Origin: JBKEBX01 sp047974615
GTDB taxonomy: Bacteria > Bacillota > Clostridia > Lachnospirales > CAMZNU01
DNA: 27,748 nt
Reading direction: 5' to 3'
Assembly: GCA_047974615.1 (NCBI GenBank)
Contig: JBKECM010000028.1
Location: 1 to 27,748, forward strand
Part shown: positions 1 through 7,799 of the stretch, in pieces
How positions within the stretch are numbered: the first letter of the stretch is position 1
How the letters are laid out: each line of letters begins with the position of its first letter
Notes under the pieces: model-generated
The model's database searches: none
What the model was told of the DNA's origin: nothing
What the model saw: the letters and a program-made list of their open reading frames with translations, nothing else
Made by a program: the position numbers and the translations under genes

Positions 1-36
1 TAGTTCAAGAAAGCTTCGACAACGCATAACAGCGTG

Positions 37-64
37 TTTCTGCTAGGAGAAGCTGACGCAGAAA
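37..64 (+). terminator. weak hairpin at the left edge
   Basis: A 7-bp perfect inverted repeat, TTTCTGC (37-43) and GCAGAAA (58-64), with a 14-nt loop is followed by a short T run (65-68). It could end a plus-strand gene lying mostly left of the window, or be part of a repeat. No coding sequence at positions 1-120 can be supported, and no clear terminator for the neighbouring minus-strand pepF is visible. Confidence 0.2.
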
Positions 65-122
65 TTTTGAAAATTTATAGAAAATTAAAAATAATGGGGT
101 TTTTAGAGGTTGCCTTAATATA

Positions 123-1886
123 TTAAAATTTTTCAACTAACTCTTTAAACACATCAAGAGCAAGTGCAATAGGCTCAGGTTTAGTCATATCAACACCAGC
201 TTCTTTTAAAAGGTCTAATGAATAATCTTTCCCCCCAGATTTAAGAAGGTTTTTATATTTATCAATAGCAGTTGCACCATTTTCTTTTATAAGCTTATTA
301 AAAGCTAAAGCCGCCGAAAATCCAGTAGCATACTGATACACGTAAAAACTATTATAAAAATGTGGTATTCTTGACCATTCATATTTTATAAAATCGTCAA
401 CTTCAACTTCCCCACAGAAATATAGTTCAAGTAACTCAGCATATAAATCTCTTAAAGTTTCAGTAGTTAGAACCTCACCTTGTTCAGCAAGTTCGTGTGC
501 CTTAAGCTCGAACTCAGCAAACATAGTTTGACGGAACAAAGTACCTCTAAACTGTTCTAAAAAGTAATTTACCAAATATTTTTCTTCACTCTTATCTGTA
601 GTTTTGCCTAATAAATAGTCCATAAGTATACTTTCATTAAAAGTTGATGCTATTTCAGCAATAAAAATTGTATAGCTAGAACTATAGTAGTCTTGATTAG
701 TTTTTGAGTAATATGAGTGCATAGCGTGTCCTAGCTCGTGACTTAAAGTGAACATATCACCTAAAGTGTCTGTATAATTCAAAAGTATATATGGGTGACC
801 TATATAACTACCCCAAGAGTATGCACCACCACGTTTGCCTTTATTTTCGTATACATCTATCCATTTTTCGTTATAACAAGTTTCAGTGTTTTTAACATAG
901 TCATCACCTAAAAGTTTAACACTATTTAAAACTTCTTTTTTGGCTAATTCATAAGAAACTTCTTTGTCTGCTTCTTTTACTAAAGGAACATACATATCAT
1001 AAAATTTTAAACTTTCAACACCAAGCATTTCCTTACGTTTTTTTAAATATTTATGAAAAACAGGTAAATAACTATGAACAGTTTCAATAAGGTTCGTATA
1101 AACACTTTTATCTATATTAAGACCGAAAAGTTCTGCCTCTAAAGAACTATTATAGTTTTTAGTTTTAGAATAAAAAATATCTGTCTTAACTCTATTATAA
1201 TACATAGTTGCCATAGTATTTTTATGTTCTTTATAAAATTTATAATATGTTTCGTAAGCATCTTTACGTACATTTCTATTTTGAGATTGTAAAAGCTTAA
1301 TATAGTTACCTTCAGTAACTTGAATATCTTCGCCATTATCCCCTTTTATTTTGCCAAAAATTGCATCAGTATCTGTAAGCATAGCATAAGCATCATCAGA
1401 AGCCGATGAAATATTTTTTGATGAAGCTAAAACTTCTTCTACTTCTTTACTTAAAGTATGTTTTTTAAATCGTAAAAGATTTGAAATCGTAAAACTATAT
1501 TTCTTAAACTTTTCTGAAGATAAAATTTCTTTAGCATAATTTTCAGAAAACAAAGGAATTTCTGCTCCTATAAAAGCCGACTTTGTTCCAAAATCAACGC
1601 AAGCTAAACTTACTTTATTTGCATAACTTTGATATTTAGAAACATTTCCATCTTCGTGAAGTTTCATATTTGAGTAGCATACTAAATTATCAAGTTGCAT
1701 TGAAATATTTTCTTCATTTATTAAAACTTCATATAAGTTATCAATATTAGTTAAATCACTTTTTTCAAAAAGAGAAATTTCTTTTTGAACCTCTTTTAAA
1801 GCAACTTCAAAAGCTTCATCACTTTTAAACATAGAACCTAAATCCCAAAAAAAATCATTACTTATTTCACTTCTTAATTTTTCCAT
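123..1886 (-). CDS. pepF: oligoendopeptidase F (M3B metallopeptidase)
   Basis: Cytoplasmic zinc metallopeptidase of 587 residues, close to the usual length of about 600, that cuts short peptides during peptide turnover. The zinc site HELGH is at residues 383-387 and a glutamate 24 residues later (E411, in AEIASTFNE) is the expected third ligand of M3 thermolysin-like enzymes. The N-terminal half (about 1-200) matches the helical lid typical of PepF. There is no signal peptide. The ATG at 1886 is preceded by AGGAGGT at good spacing, so the start is secure. It is transcribed divergently from comEA and appears to be a single-gene unit. Family assignment is from motif and overall pattern; the exact peptide preference cannot be read from the sequence. 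Confidence 0.95.
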   Translation of the reverse strand: MEKLRSEISNDFFWDLGSMFKSDEAFEVALKEVQKEISLFEKSDLTNIDNLYEVLINEENISMQLDNLVCYSNMKLHEDGNVSKYQSYANKVSLACVDFGTKSAFIGAEIPLFSENYAKEILSSEKFKKYSFTISNLLRFKKHTLSKEVEEVLASSKNISSASDDAYAMLTDTDAIFGKIKGDNGEDIQVTEGNYIKLLQSQNRNVRKDAYETYYKFYKEHKNTMATMYYNRVKTDIFYSKTKNYNSSLEAELFGLNIDKSVYTNLIETVHSYLPVFHKYLKKRKEMLGVESLKFYDMYVPLVKEADKEVSYELAKKEVLNSVKLLGDDYVKNTETCYNEKWIDVYENKGKRGGAYSWGSYIGHPYILLNYTDTLGDMFTLSHELGHAMHSYYSKTNQDYYSSSYTIFIAEIASTFNESILMDYLLGKTTDKSEEKYLVNYFLEQFRGTLFRQTMFAEFELKAHELAEQGEVLTTETLRDLYAELLELYFCGEVEVDDFIKYEWSRIPHFYNSFYVYQYATGFSAALAFNKLIKENGATAIDKYKNLLKSGGKDYSLDLLKEAGVDMTKPEPIALALDVFKELVEKF

Positions 1887-1959
1887 ACTTACCTCCTAAA
1901 GTTTTATTAAGTTTACCATAAAAATGAAATTTAAACAACAAATTTTTTCAAAACCACAT

Positions 1960-1987
1960 ATTATATAATTCATTTTTAAATTGAAAA
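1960..1987 (-). promoter_or_regulatory. putative promoter of pepF
   Basis: On the minus strand a perfect TATAAT (1965-1960) lies 16 bp downstream of TTTTCA (1987-1982), giving a leader of roughly 65 nt before pepF. The -35 match is only partial. Confidence 0.4.
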
Positions 1988-2015
1988 TATCTACCATGAT
2001 TTTTTGCCAAATAAA

Positions 2016-2024
2016 TGGTAATAT
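2016..2024 (+). promoter_or_regulatory. putative extended -10 promoter of comEA
   Basis: TGGTAATAT (TGn plus TAATAT) at 2016-2024 is an extended -10 without a good -35. It gives a leader of about 20 nt before the TTG start at 2051. An inverted repeat TACCAT (1992-1997) / ATGGTA (2015-2020) overlaps it and could be an operator. Confidence 0.4.
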
Positions 2025-2050
2025 AGTAAAAAAAGAAGGGACAATATATT

Positions 2051-2704
2051 TTGAAAAAATTTGACTATAGCAATGATAAACTTTATCATATAAAAGATTT
2101 ATACAATAACTATTTTAATTTAATAAATACAATAATTATAATCATTATTATACTAGTAATAGCTTTAATATATACTTCAAAATCAAATTTTGAAAAAGAA
2201 TTAACTACAGAAAACGAAATAAATATAACTGTTGATACAAGCGAGAAAGAAGCTATTATAGAAACTTATGAAAAATCCTATGTTTATATAACAGGAGAAG
2301 TTAAAAATCCCGGAATATATGACCTTACAGAAAATTTAAGAATAAATGACCTAATAGACTTAGCCGGTGGACTTACAGATAATGCTAATATTATAAATAT
2401 TAATTTAGCTCAAAAACTTTATGATGAAGATCATATTATAATATTAAGTAATGAGGAAGTAATCTCTTTAGGAGTTACTGCTGAAAGTTCAACAACTAAC
2501 GTAGAAAACACAGTAGTTAATATAAATACAGCTAATATTGAAGAATTAAAAACTATAAATGGTGTAGGTGATGTTACGGCAGAAAATATTATAAAATATC
2601 GAGAAGAAAATGGTAAATTTGAAAACAAAGAAGATATTAAAAACGTAACTGGTATTGGTGAAAAAACATATTTAGAACTAGAAAGTCAAATAAAGGTTAA
2701 ATAA
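2051..2704 (+). CDS. comEA: ComEA-like competence protein (SLBB + helix-hairpin-helix)
   Basis: A 217-residue membrane-anchored DNA-binding protein. One N-terminal membrane segment, very isoleucine-rich (about residues 23-43), is followed by an SLBB domain (about 77-134, containing VYITGEVKNPGIYDL) and a C-terminal pair of helix-hairpin-helix motifs (about 157-217, with NINTAN, GVGDVTA and GIGEKT). This is the classical ComEA order: in transformable bacteria it binds incoming double-stranded DNA outside the membrane. The start is TTG at 2051, about 10 nt after GAAGGG; no better start exists. The stop directly abuts the ATG of the next gene, so the two are co-transcribed. No comEC or comEB is in the window, so competence itself is not shown. 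Confidence 0.9.
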   Translation: MKKFDYSNDKLYHIKDLYNNYFNLINTIIIIIIILVIALIYTSKSNFEKELTTENEINITVDTSEKEAIIETYEKSYVYITGEVKNPGIYDLTENLRINDLIDLAGGLTDNANIININLAQKLYDEDHIIILSNEEVISLGVTAESSTTNVENTVVNINTANIEELKTINGVGDVTAENIIKYREENGKFENKEDIKNVTGIGEKTYLELESQIKVK

Positions 2705-3064
2705 ATGAATACACAAGAAAAAGGAAAAATATACGAAACTTTATCCTGCACGTATCTTTTAGAAAAAGGGTATACTATTTTAAGCAGAAATTATCAGAAA
2801 AAATGTGGTGAAATAGATATTATTGCCCAAAAAAATGATTTAATATCTTTTATTGAAGTAAAATATAGAGAAAACTCTAAATATTACACACCTAAAGAGG
2901 CAGTGACTTTATCAAAGCAAAAAAAAATTATTAAAACAGCTAATTTTTTTATTTATGAAAATTTTGAAAAAAGTAATTGCAATTTCAACTACACCTTTGA
3001 TATAATTGAAATTATAAATAATGGTAATACCATTAACCACATTGAAAATGCTTTTTACCTATAG
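2705..3064 (+). CDS. yraN: YraN family protein (UPF0102, nuclease-like)
   Basis: A 119-residue member of the YraN/UPF0102 family, which has the fold of PD-(D/E)XK nucleases (family knowledge). The visible signature is GEIDIIA (35-41) followed by the EVK triad (51-53), so the candidate metal and catalytic residues D38, E51 and K53 are intact. Length is normal. The ATG directly follows the comEA TAA with no gap, and AAAGG inside the end of comEA serves as the ribosome-binding site, indicating translational coupling. The biological role of the family is not settled. Placement beside comEA suggests, but does not show, a DNA-processing job. Confidence 0.88.
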   Translation: MNTQEKGKIYETLSCTYLLEKGYTILSRNYQKKCGEIDIIAQKNDLISFIEVKYRENSKYYTPKEAVTLSKQKKIIKTANFFIYENFEKSNCNFNYTFDIIEIINNGNTINHIENAFYL

Positions 3065-3073
3065 GAGGTACAT

Positions 3074-4828
3074 ATGTCAAAAGATGATTTAATAAAAAAA
3101 ATAAGAGAGCAACTTTTAAAAGATAAGATTGATTTATTTATAGTAACAAAGTACGACCCTCATAAAAGTGAGTATAGCCCTGACCACTATAATTATATAA
3201 ACTTAGTTTCAGGCTTCACCGGTTCAACAGCAACTTTAACTATAACGCAAGAAGAAGTTTGCCTTTTTGTTGATGGAAGATATCATATTCAAGCAGAAAA
3301 AGAAGTTAAAGGTACGGAAATAAAAGTTCAAAAACTAGGTGTAGATAAAGTACCAACTATGATAGAATATATCGAAAATCTAGTTAAAGATGGATTAACT
3401 ATCGGTTTACAAGGTGAAGCTATGCCAAGTAACTTGTTTAATGATATTTCAAATATTACAAAAGATTGCGAAGTAAAATTCGATGTAAACGTTACACTCT
3501 TAGAAACTTTATGGGAAGATAGACCTGCCCTAAAAAACAATGAAATTTTCAGTCACGATATATTTTTTACTGGTTTATCTTTTTTAGACAAACTTGAAAA
3601 AGTATATGAGAAAATGGCAAAAGATAAAATAGACTCATATATTATAGGTACATTAGAAGATATTGCATGGTTACTTAACTATAGAGGCAACGACTTACAA
3701 AACTCACCTACTTTTAGAAGTTATTTAGTTATTAATAAAGATAAGGTTCACCTTTTTATAGATGACAGCAAAATCAAAAATGTTACTTTAGATAAAAAAA
3801 TAGAAGTACACAAATATGAAGATATTTATAGTTTTATAAATAGTATTTCAGAAGATTTTAAAGTAGCTTATAAAAATGATATAAACTATAAACTTTTAAA
3901 TTCAATTAAGTCTAATAAAAAACATAGTCTAACTGTAAATTATACTGAAGAATTAAAAGCAGTAAAAAATGCTGTTGAGCTTAAAAATATTGAAAAAGCT
4001 TATGAAAAAGATTGTGTTGCATTAGTTCGTGCAATTAAAAAAATTAAAGAAAACGCAAAAACCCTTACAGAAGTTGATGTAGACAGAATTTTAATAGAAG
4101 AACGTAGTAAAATGGAGCATTATTTAATGCCAAGTTTTGACACTATAGCAGGCTATATGTCAAATGGAGCACTTATGCACTATAAAGCAACAGAAAAAGA
4201 TTTTAGTAAACTAGATAACAAAGGTTTTTTACTAATAGACAGTGGTTCTCACTTTCTTGATGGAACGACAGATATAACAAGAACCATAGTTTTAGGTGAT
4301 GTTACAGAAGAAATGAAAAAAGATTTTACATTTGTTTTACGTTCTATGATTAGACTATCTTCAGCAACCTTCTTAAAAGGCGCAACAGGTGCTCAACTTG
4401 ATATGTTCTCACGTGTAAGTATGTGGGAAAATCAAATGGATTACAAATCTGGAACGGGGCATGGCATAGGTTTTTGCTTAGGTGTACACGAAGGTCCAAA
4501 CGGTATAGGCACACGTAGTACTCATCAAGCAGAACTTAATATGTTATATAGCAATGAACCGGGTGTTTACAAAGAGAATAAATATGGTATAAGAACAGAA
4601 AATACTATATATGTAAAAGAAGTATGCACAAATGATGATGGCATTTTTTATGGTTTTGATACTGTAAGCTTTTTCCCTATTGATGTAGATGCCATAGACA
4701 AAAAATATTTAAGTGAGAATGATATTTTATGGTTAAATAACTACCATAAAGAAACATATGCAAAATTATCACCTTTTTTAAATGAAGAAGAAAAGAACTG
4801 GCTAAAAAATGAAACAAGAGAAATTTAA
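3074..4828 (+). CDS. Xaa-Pro aminopeptidase (M24B, long form)
   Basis: Cytoplasmic metallopeptidase of 584 residues that removes an N-terminal residue preceding proline. It is the long three-domain form: two creatinase-like N-terminal domains (about 1-150 and 160-300) and a pita-bread catalytic domain (about 310-530), then a short C-terminal extension. The five metal ligands are present: D389 and D400 (spacing 11), H463 in TGHGIGF, E495 in SNEPG and E509 in RTEN. The ATG at 3074 follows AGGAGG closely. It is the last gene of the comEA-yraN unit, starting 9 nt after yraN, and is followed by a strong terminator. It complements PepF in peptide recycling because proline bonds resist general peptidases. 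Confidence 0.93.
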   Translation: MSKDDLIKKIREQLLKDKIDLFIVTKYDPHKSEYSPDHYNYINLVSGFTGSTATLTITQEEVCLFVDGRYHIQAEKEVKGTEIKVQKLGVDKVPTMIEYIENLVKDGLTIGLQGEAMPSNLFNDISNITKDCEVKFDVNVTLLETLWEDRPALKNNEIFSHDIFFTGLSFLDKLEKVYEKMAKDKIDSYIIGTLEDIAWLLNYRGNDLQNSPTFRSYLVINKDKVHLFIDDSKIKNVTLDKKIEVHKYEDIYSFINSISEDFKVAYKNDINYKLLNSIKSNKKHSLTVNYTEELKAVKNAVELKNIEKAYEKDCVALVRAIKKIKENAKTLTEVDVDRILIEERSKMEHYLMPSFDTIAGYMSNGALMHYKATEKDFSKLDNKGFLLIDSGSHFLDGTTDITRTIVLGDVTEEMKKDFTFVLRSMIRLSSATFLKGATGAQLDMFSRVSMWENQMDYKSGTGHGIGFCLGVHEGPNGIGTRSTHQAELNMLYSNEPGVYKENKYGIRTENTIYVKEVCTNDDGIFYGFDTVSFFPIDVDAIDKKYLSENDILWLNNYHKETYAKLSPFLNEEEKNWLKNETREI

Positions 4829-4844
4829 TTTATAAAAGATTATA

Positions 4845-4893
4845 GGACTGTCAAGAAACTCTAAAATTTGAATTTCTTGACAGTCCCTTTTTT
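4845..4893 (+). terminator. strong intrinsic terminator after the aminopeptidase gene
   Basis: A perfect 14-bp stem (4845-4858 with 4873-4886, arms beginning GGACTGTCAAG and ending GACAGTCC) with a 14-nt loop is followed by TTTTTT (4888-4893). Confidence 0.92.
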
Positions 4894-4940
4894 ATAAAAC
4901 TTTCTTATTTAATATTCTTATTTAATATTATTAAAATAAC

Positions 4941-4969
4941 TTTACTATAACTCTTAACTATGATATAAT
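4941..4969 (+). promoter_or_regulatory. promoter of the oxidoreductase-purA-purB operon
   Basis: TTTACT (4941-4946), a 17-bp spacer and a perfect TATAAT (4964-4969) preceded by TG plus one base (4961-4963), that is, an extended -10. Transcription would start near 4976, leaving a leader of about 93 nt. Confidence 0.7.
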
Positions 4970-4997
4970 TAAGTGTATTTGGACTTTTTTATTTTTC

Positions 4998-5041
4998 TAT
5001 ATTAACTATAGTTTTTAATATTAAAAATTGTAGTTAGTATA
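4998..5041 (+). promoter_or_regulatory. long imperfect palindrome in the 5' leader
   Basis: A 44-nt palindrome centred at 5019/5020 can fold into a hairpin with essentially no unpaired base along each 22-nt arm, apart from three G:U pairs (5011-5028, 5009-5030, 5002-5037) and a tight AT centre. No T run follows, so it is not a simple terminator. It lies between the promoter and the AGGAGG at 5058. It could be an RNA-stability or translation-control element, or the remains of a small palindromic repeat. Confidence 0.5.
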
Positions 5042-5057
5042 TAATACATTAAAGTTT

Positions 5058-5063
5058 AGGAGG
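5058..5063 (+). promoter_or_regulatory. ribosome-binding site that points to an ATC start
   Basis: A perfect AGGAGG ends 5 nt before ATC at 5069-5071. The in-frame stop TAG at 5057-5059 overlaps it, so the reading frame cannot begin further upstream. This site fixes the beginning of the oxidoreductase gene. Confidence 0.7.
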
Positions 5064-5068
5064 CTACT

Positions 5069-6487
5069 ATCAATAACGAATATGATGTTATTGTTGTTGG
5101 TCCCGGACCTCCAGGTAATATTACCTGTTATGAATTAAACAAAAAAGCACCCACTATAAAAGTTTTACTTGTTGACAAAGGGTTTGATATTTATTCAAGA
5201 AGATGTCCTATTTTAGAAAAAAAACTCACAAAATGTCCACCGGCAAATGCTAAAAAAGATTATGTCGGGTGTTATCCTGCCTGTTCTATTACAGCAGGCT
5301 TTGGTGGTGCAGGTGCCTTTTCAGATGGAAAATTTAATATAACTTCTGAGTTTGGTGGTTGGATGCAAGATTATTTACCAAATAATGAGGTTGAAGATCT
5401 TATTCATTATGTAGATGAGATAAACTTGCAACATGGTGCCACAACAGTTATTACGGATCCAACTACAGATAAAATAAAGGAAATAGAACGTAAAGGTCTT
5501 GGTGCTGGCTTAAAGCTTTTAAGAGCAAAAGTTCGTCACTTAGGAACAGAGCAAAATCTTATGATTTTACAATCTATTTTTGAAGAACTAAAACCTAATA
5601 TTGATATGGTTTATAAAACAAAAGTAGATGATATTATAATCGATAATAATACAATAAAAGGCGTAATCATCAATAATGAACCTATTTTGGCAAAGAAAGT
5701 TGTTGTAGTGCCGGGACGTGACGGTTCAAAATGGTTGACAGATATATGTCATAAACATAATATTCATATGTCGAACAATCAAGTTGATATTGGTGTTCGT
5801 GTAGAAACCTACGATGAAATTATGTCAGAAATAAACGAACACTTATATGAAGGCAAGTTTATATTCCAAACATCTGTAGGTACAACTGTAAGAACATTTT
5901 GTTCAAACCCTAGTGGACACGTAGTTATAGAAAACCATTCAGGCACAATGCTTGCAAATGGTCACGCATACAAAGATCCAAAACTCGGCTCAAAAAACAC
6001 AAACTTTGCATTACTTGTATCACACGTATTTGACGAGCCATTTAATGAGCCAAACGAGTTTGCCCACGCAGTTAGCAGTTTAGCAAACAAATTGTCCTTA
6101 GGTAGCATAATTGTTCAAACCTACGGTGATATAATAAAAGGTAGAAGAACTACACCAAAAAGACTTAAAGAAGGTTTCATTAATCCAACATTAAAAGAAG
6201 CAGTACCGGGAGATTTAGGCTTAGTATTACCTTATAATACTATGAAATCCTTAATAGAAATGATACAAGCCCTAGACGTTGTAACACCGGGTATAGCAAC
6301 AGAACACACACTTTTTTATGGTGTTGAAGCAAAGTTTTACTCTGCCCGACCAAAGTTATCTGATACCTTTGAAACAGAAGTTTCAGGTCTATACGCAGGT
6401 GGTGATGGTGCTGGACTTACAAGAGGTTTAGCTCAAGCAGGTGCAAGTGGAATTCATATGGCAAGAGATATAATTAAAAATATATAG
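5069..6487 (+). CDS. FAD-dependent oxidoreductase (COG2509-like), apparent ATC start
   Basis: If it begins at the ATC, the protein has 472 residues. Residues 4-16 read EYDVIVVGPGPPG, a Rossmann GxGxxG for FAD with an acidic residue at the end of strand 2 (D36). Next come four cysteines (C46, C56, C68, C72), the motif GFGGAGAFSDGK (77-88), and a C-terminal FAD motif YAGGDGAG near residue 440. This order is that of the COG2509 family of uncharacterised FAD-dependent dehydrogenases. No ATG, GTG or TTG occurs in frame before the ATG at 5363 (residue 99), and starting there would remove the FAD site. ATC stands where ATG is expected. The FAD motif has prolines where alanine is usual (GPGPPG). It may be a true near-cognate start, a damaged gene or a base error. 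It lies 18 nt upstream of purA in the same operon. Substrate unknown. Confidence 0.82.
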   Translation: MNNEYDVIVVGPGPPGNITCYELNKKAPTIKVLLVDKGFDIYSRRCPILEKKLTKCPPANAKKDYVGCYPACSITAGFGGAGAFSDGKFNITSEFGGWMQDYLPNNEVEDLIHYVDEINLQHGATTVITDPTTDKIKEIERKGLGAGLKLLRAKVRHLGTEQNLMILQSIFEELKPNIDMVYKTKVDDIIIDNNTIKGVIINNEPILAKKVVVVPGRDGSKWLTDICHKHNIHMSNNQVDIGVRVETYDEIMSEINEHLYEGKFIFQTSVGTTVRTFCSNPSGHVVIENHSGTMLANGHAYKDPKLGSKNTNFALLVSHVFDEPFNEPNEFAHAVSSLANKLSLGSIIVQTYGDIIKGRRTTPKRLKEGFINPTLKEAVPGDLGLVLPYNTMKSLIEMIQALDVVTPGIATEHTLFYGVEAKFYSARPKLSDTFETEVSGLYAGGDGAGLTRGLAQAGASGIHMARDIIKNI

Positions 6488-6505
6488 TGCTAAAGGAGAT
6501 TTATT

Positions 6506-7789
6506 ATGAAAAGAACAGTAGTTGTAGGAACACAGTGGGGCGATGAGGGTAAAGGTAAAGTTACTGATTACTTAGCTCAAAAAGCTGATGTTGTAGTACG
6601 TTTCCAAGGTGGAAATAATGCTGGACATACAATAGTATTCGGTGGGCAAAAATACGCCCTACACCTTATCCCTTCAGGCATTTTTAATCCAAAAACAAAA
6701 AATGTTTTAGCTAATGGTATGGTTATTAACCCAAGTGCTTTTTTAGAAGAATTAGATATGTTAGAAAGTAAAGGTGTAAAAGACTATAACCTTTATGTAT
6801 CTGATAGAGCTCATATAATTATGCCTTACCACATAGAGCTTGACGGTGCTTATGAAGAATTAAAAGGTGGCAATATGATAGGCACAACAAAAAGAGGTAT
6901 AGGCCCTTGCTACACTGATAAATCAAGTCGTGAAGGTATCCGTATGGGTGAACTTCTCGGAGATGAAAATGATTTATTTCAAAAAATTAAAGACAACTTA
7001 ATAGTTAAAAACGTTATTTTCAAAGCCTTAGGTAAAAAAGAAATTGATCCAAAGGAAATGTTTGATTATTTAATTAGCTTTAAATCGAAGTTTGAAAAAT
7101 ATATATCAGATACTTCTGTATTATTAAATGAATCAATAGCTAAAGATGAAAAAATACTTTTTGAAGGTGCTCAAGGCGTAATGCTTTGCCTTGACCATGG
7201 AACATATCCTATGGTAACGTCATCTTCCCCTACTGCTGCTTCTGTAGCTATAAACGCAGGAATTGCACCTCACTATGTTGATGACGCATTAGGTGTAACA
7301 AAATCATATACTACACGTGTAGGAAGTGGAGTTTTCCCTACTGAATTTGAAGATGAAATAGCTCATCAAATACGTGAAGTAGGTAACGAATATGGTACAT
7401 CAACAGGTCGCCCACGCCGTATAGGTTGGTTAGACACAGTTATTTTATCCCATGCAAAACGTGTAAGTGGACTAACAGGACTTTCTATAATGTTACTTGA
7501 CGTTTTATCTGGTGTTGAAAAGTTAAAGATTTGTACAGCTTATAAATTAAATGGTAAAGAAATTTCTACAATACCAGCAAATATTAAAGATTATGAAAAA
7601 TGTGAACCTATTTATATAGAAGTAGATGGTTGGAAAGAAGATATTACAAAAGTAACATCTTTTGATGAACTACCACTTAACGCTCAAAATTATTTAAAAA
7701 CTATAGAAAAACTTACTGGTATACCTGTAAAAGTTTTTTCAGTTGGCCCTGACAGAACACAAACGATACTTTTAGACGATATTTTATAG
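6506..7789 (+). CDS. purA: adenylosuccinate synthetase
   Basis: A 427-residue cytoplasmic enzyme that joins IMP and aspartate using GTP, the first committed step to AMP. The N-terminal GTP loop GDEGKGK (12-18) contains the catalytic D13, and H41 (in NAGHTI) is the second catalytic residue, both at the positions known from the E. coli enzyme. GTTKRGIGP, GSGVFPTE and the IMP/GTP motif STGRPRRIGWLD are also present. Length is normal. AAAGGAG precedes the ATG at 6506. The gene follows the oxidoreductase by 18 nt and purB follows by 10 nt, so the two AMP-branch enzymes are made together. Confidence 0.97.
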   Translation: MKRTVVVGTQWGDEGKGKVTDYLAQKADVVVRFQGGNNAGHTIVFGGQKYALHLIPSGIFNPKTKNVLANGMVINPSAFLEELDMLESKGVKDYNLYVSDRAHIIMPYHIELDGAYEELKGGNMIGTTKRGIGPCYTDKSSREGIRMGELLGDENDLFQKIKDNLIVKNVIFKALGKKEIDPKEMFDYLISFKSKFEKYISDTSVLLNESIAKDEKILFEGAQGVMLCLDHGTYPMVTSSSPTAASVAINAGIAPHYVDDALGVTKSYTTRVGSGVFPTEFEDEIAHQIREVGNEYGTSTGRPRRIGWLDTVILSHAKRVSGLTGLSIMLLDVLSGVEKLKICTAYKLNGKEISTIPANIKDYEKCEPIYIEVDGWKEDITKVTSFDELPLNAQNYLKTIEKLTGIPVKVFSVGPDRTQTILLDDIL

Positions 7790-7799
7790 GAGTTTAATT

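Noticed and set aside
1..122. Possible end of a plus-strand gene at the left edge
   Set aside because: All three frames hit stops early (1-3, 27-29, 43-45) or give short unsupported peptides; with no upstream sequence nothing can be claimed.
4845..4893. Possible insertion-sequence end (GACTGTCAAG-type arms)
   Set aside because: Perfect stem plus T run directly after a stop codon fits an intrinsic terminator, and no second copy is present.
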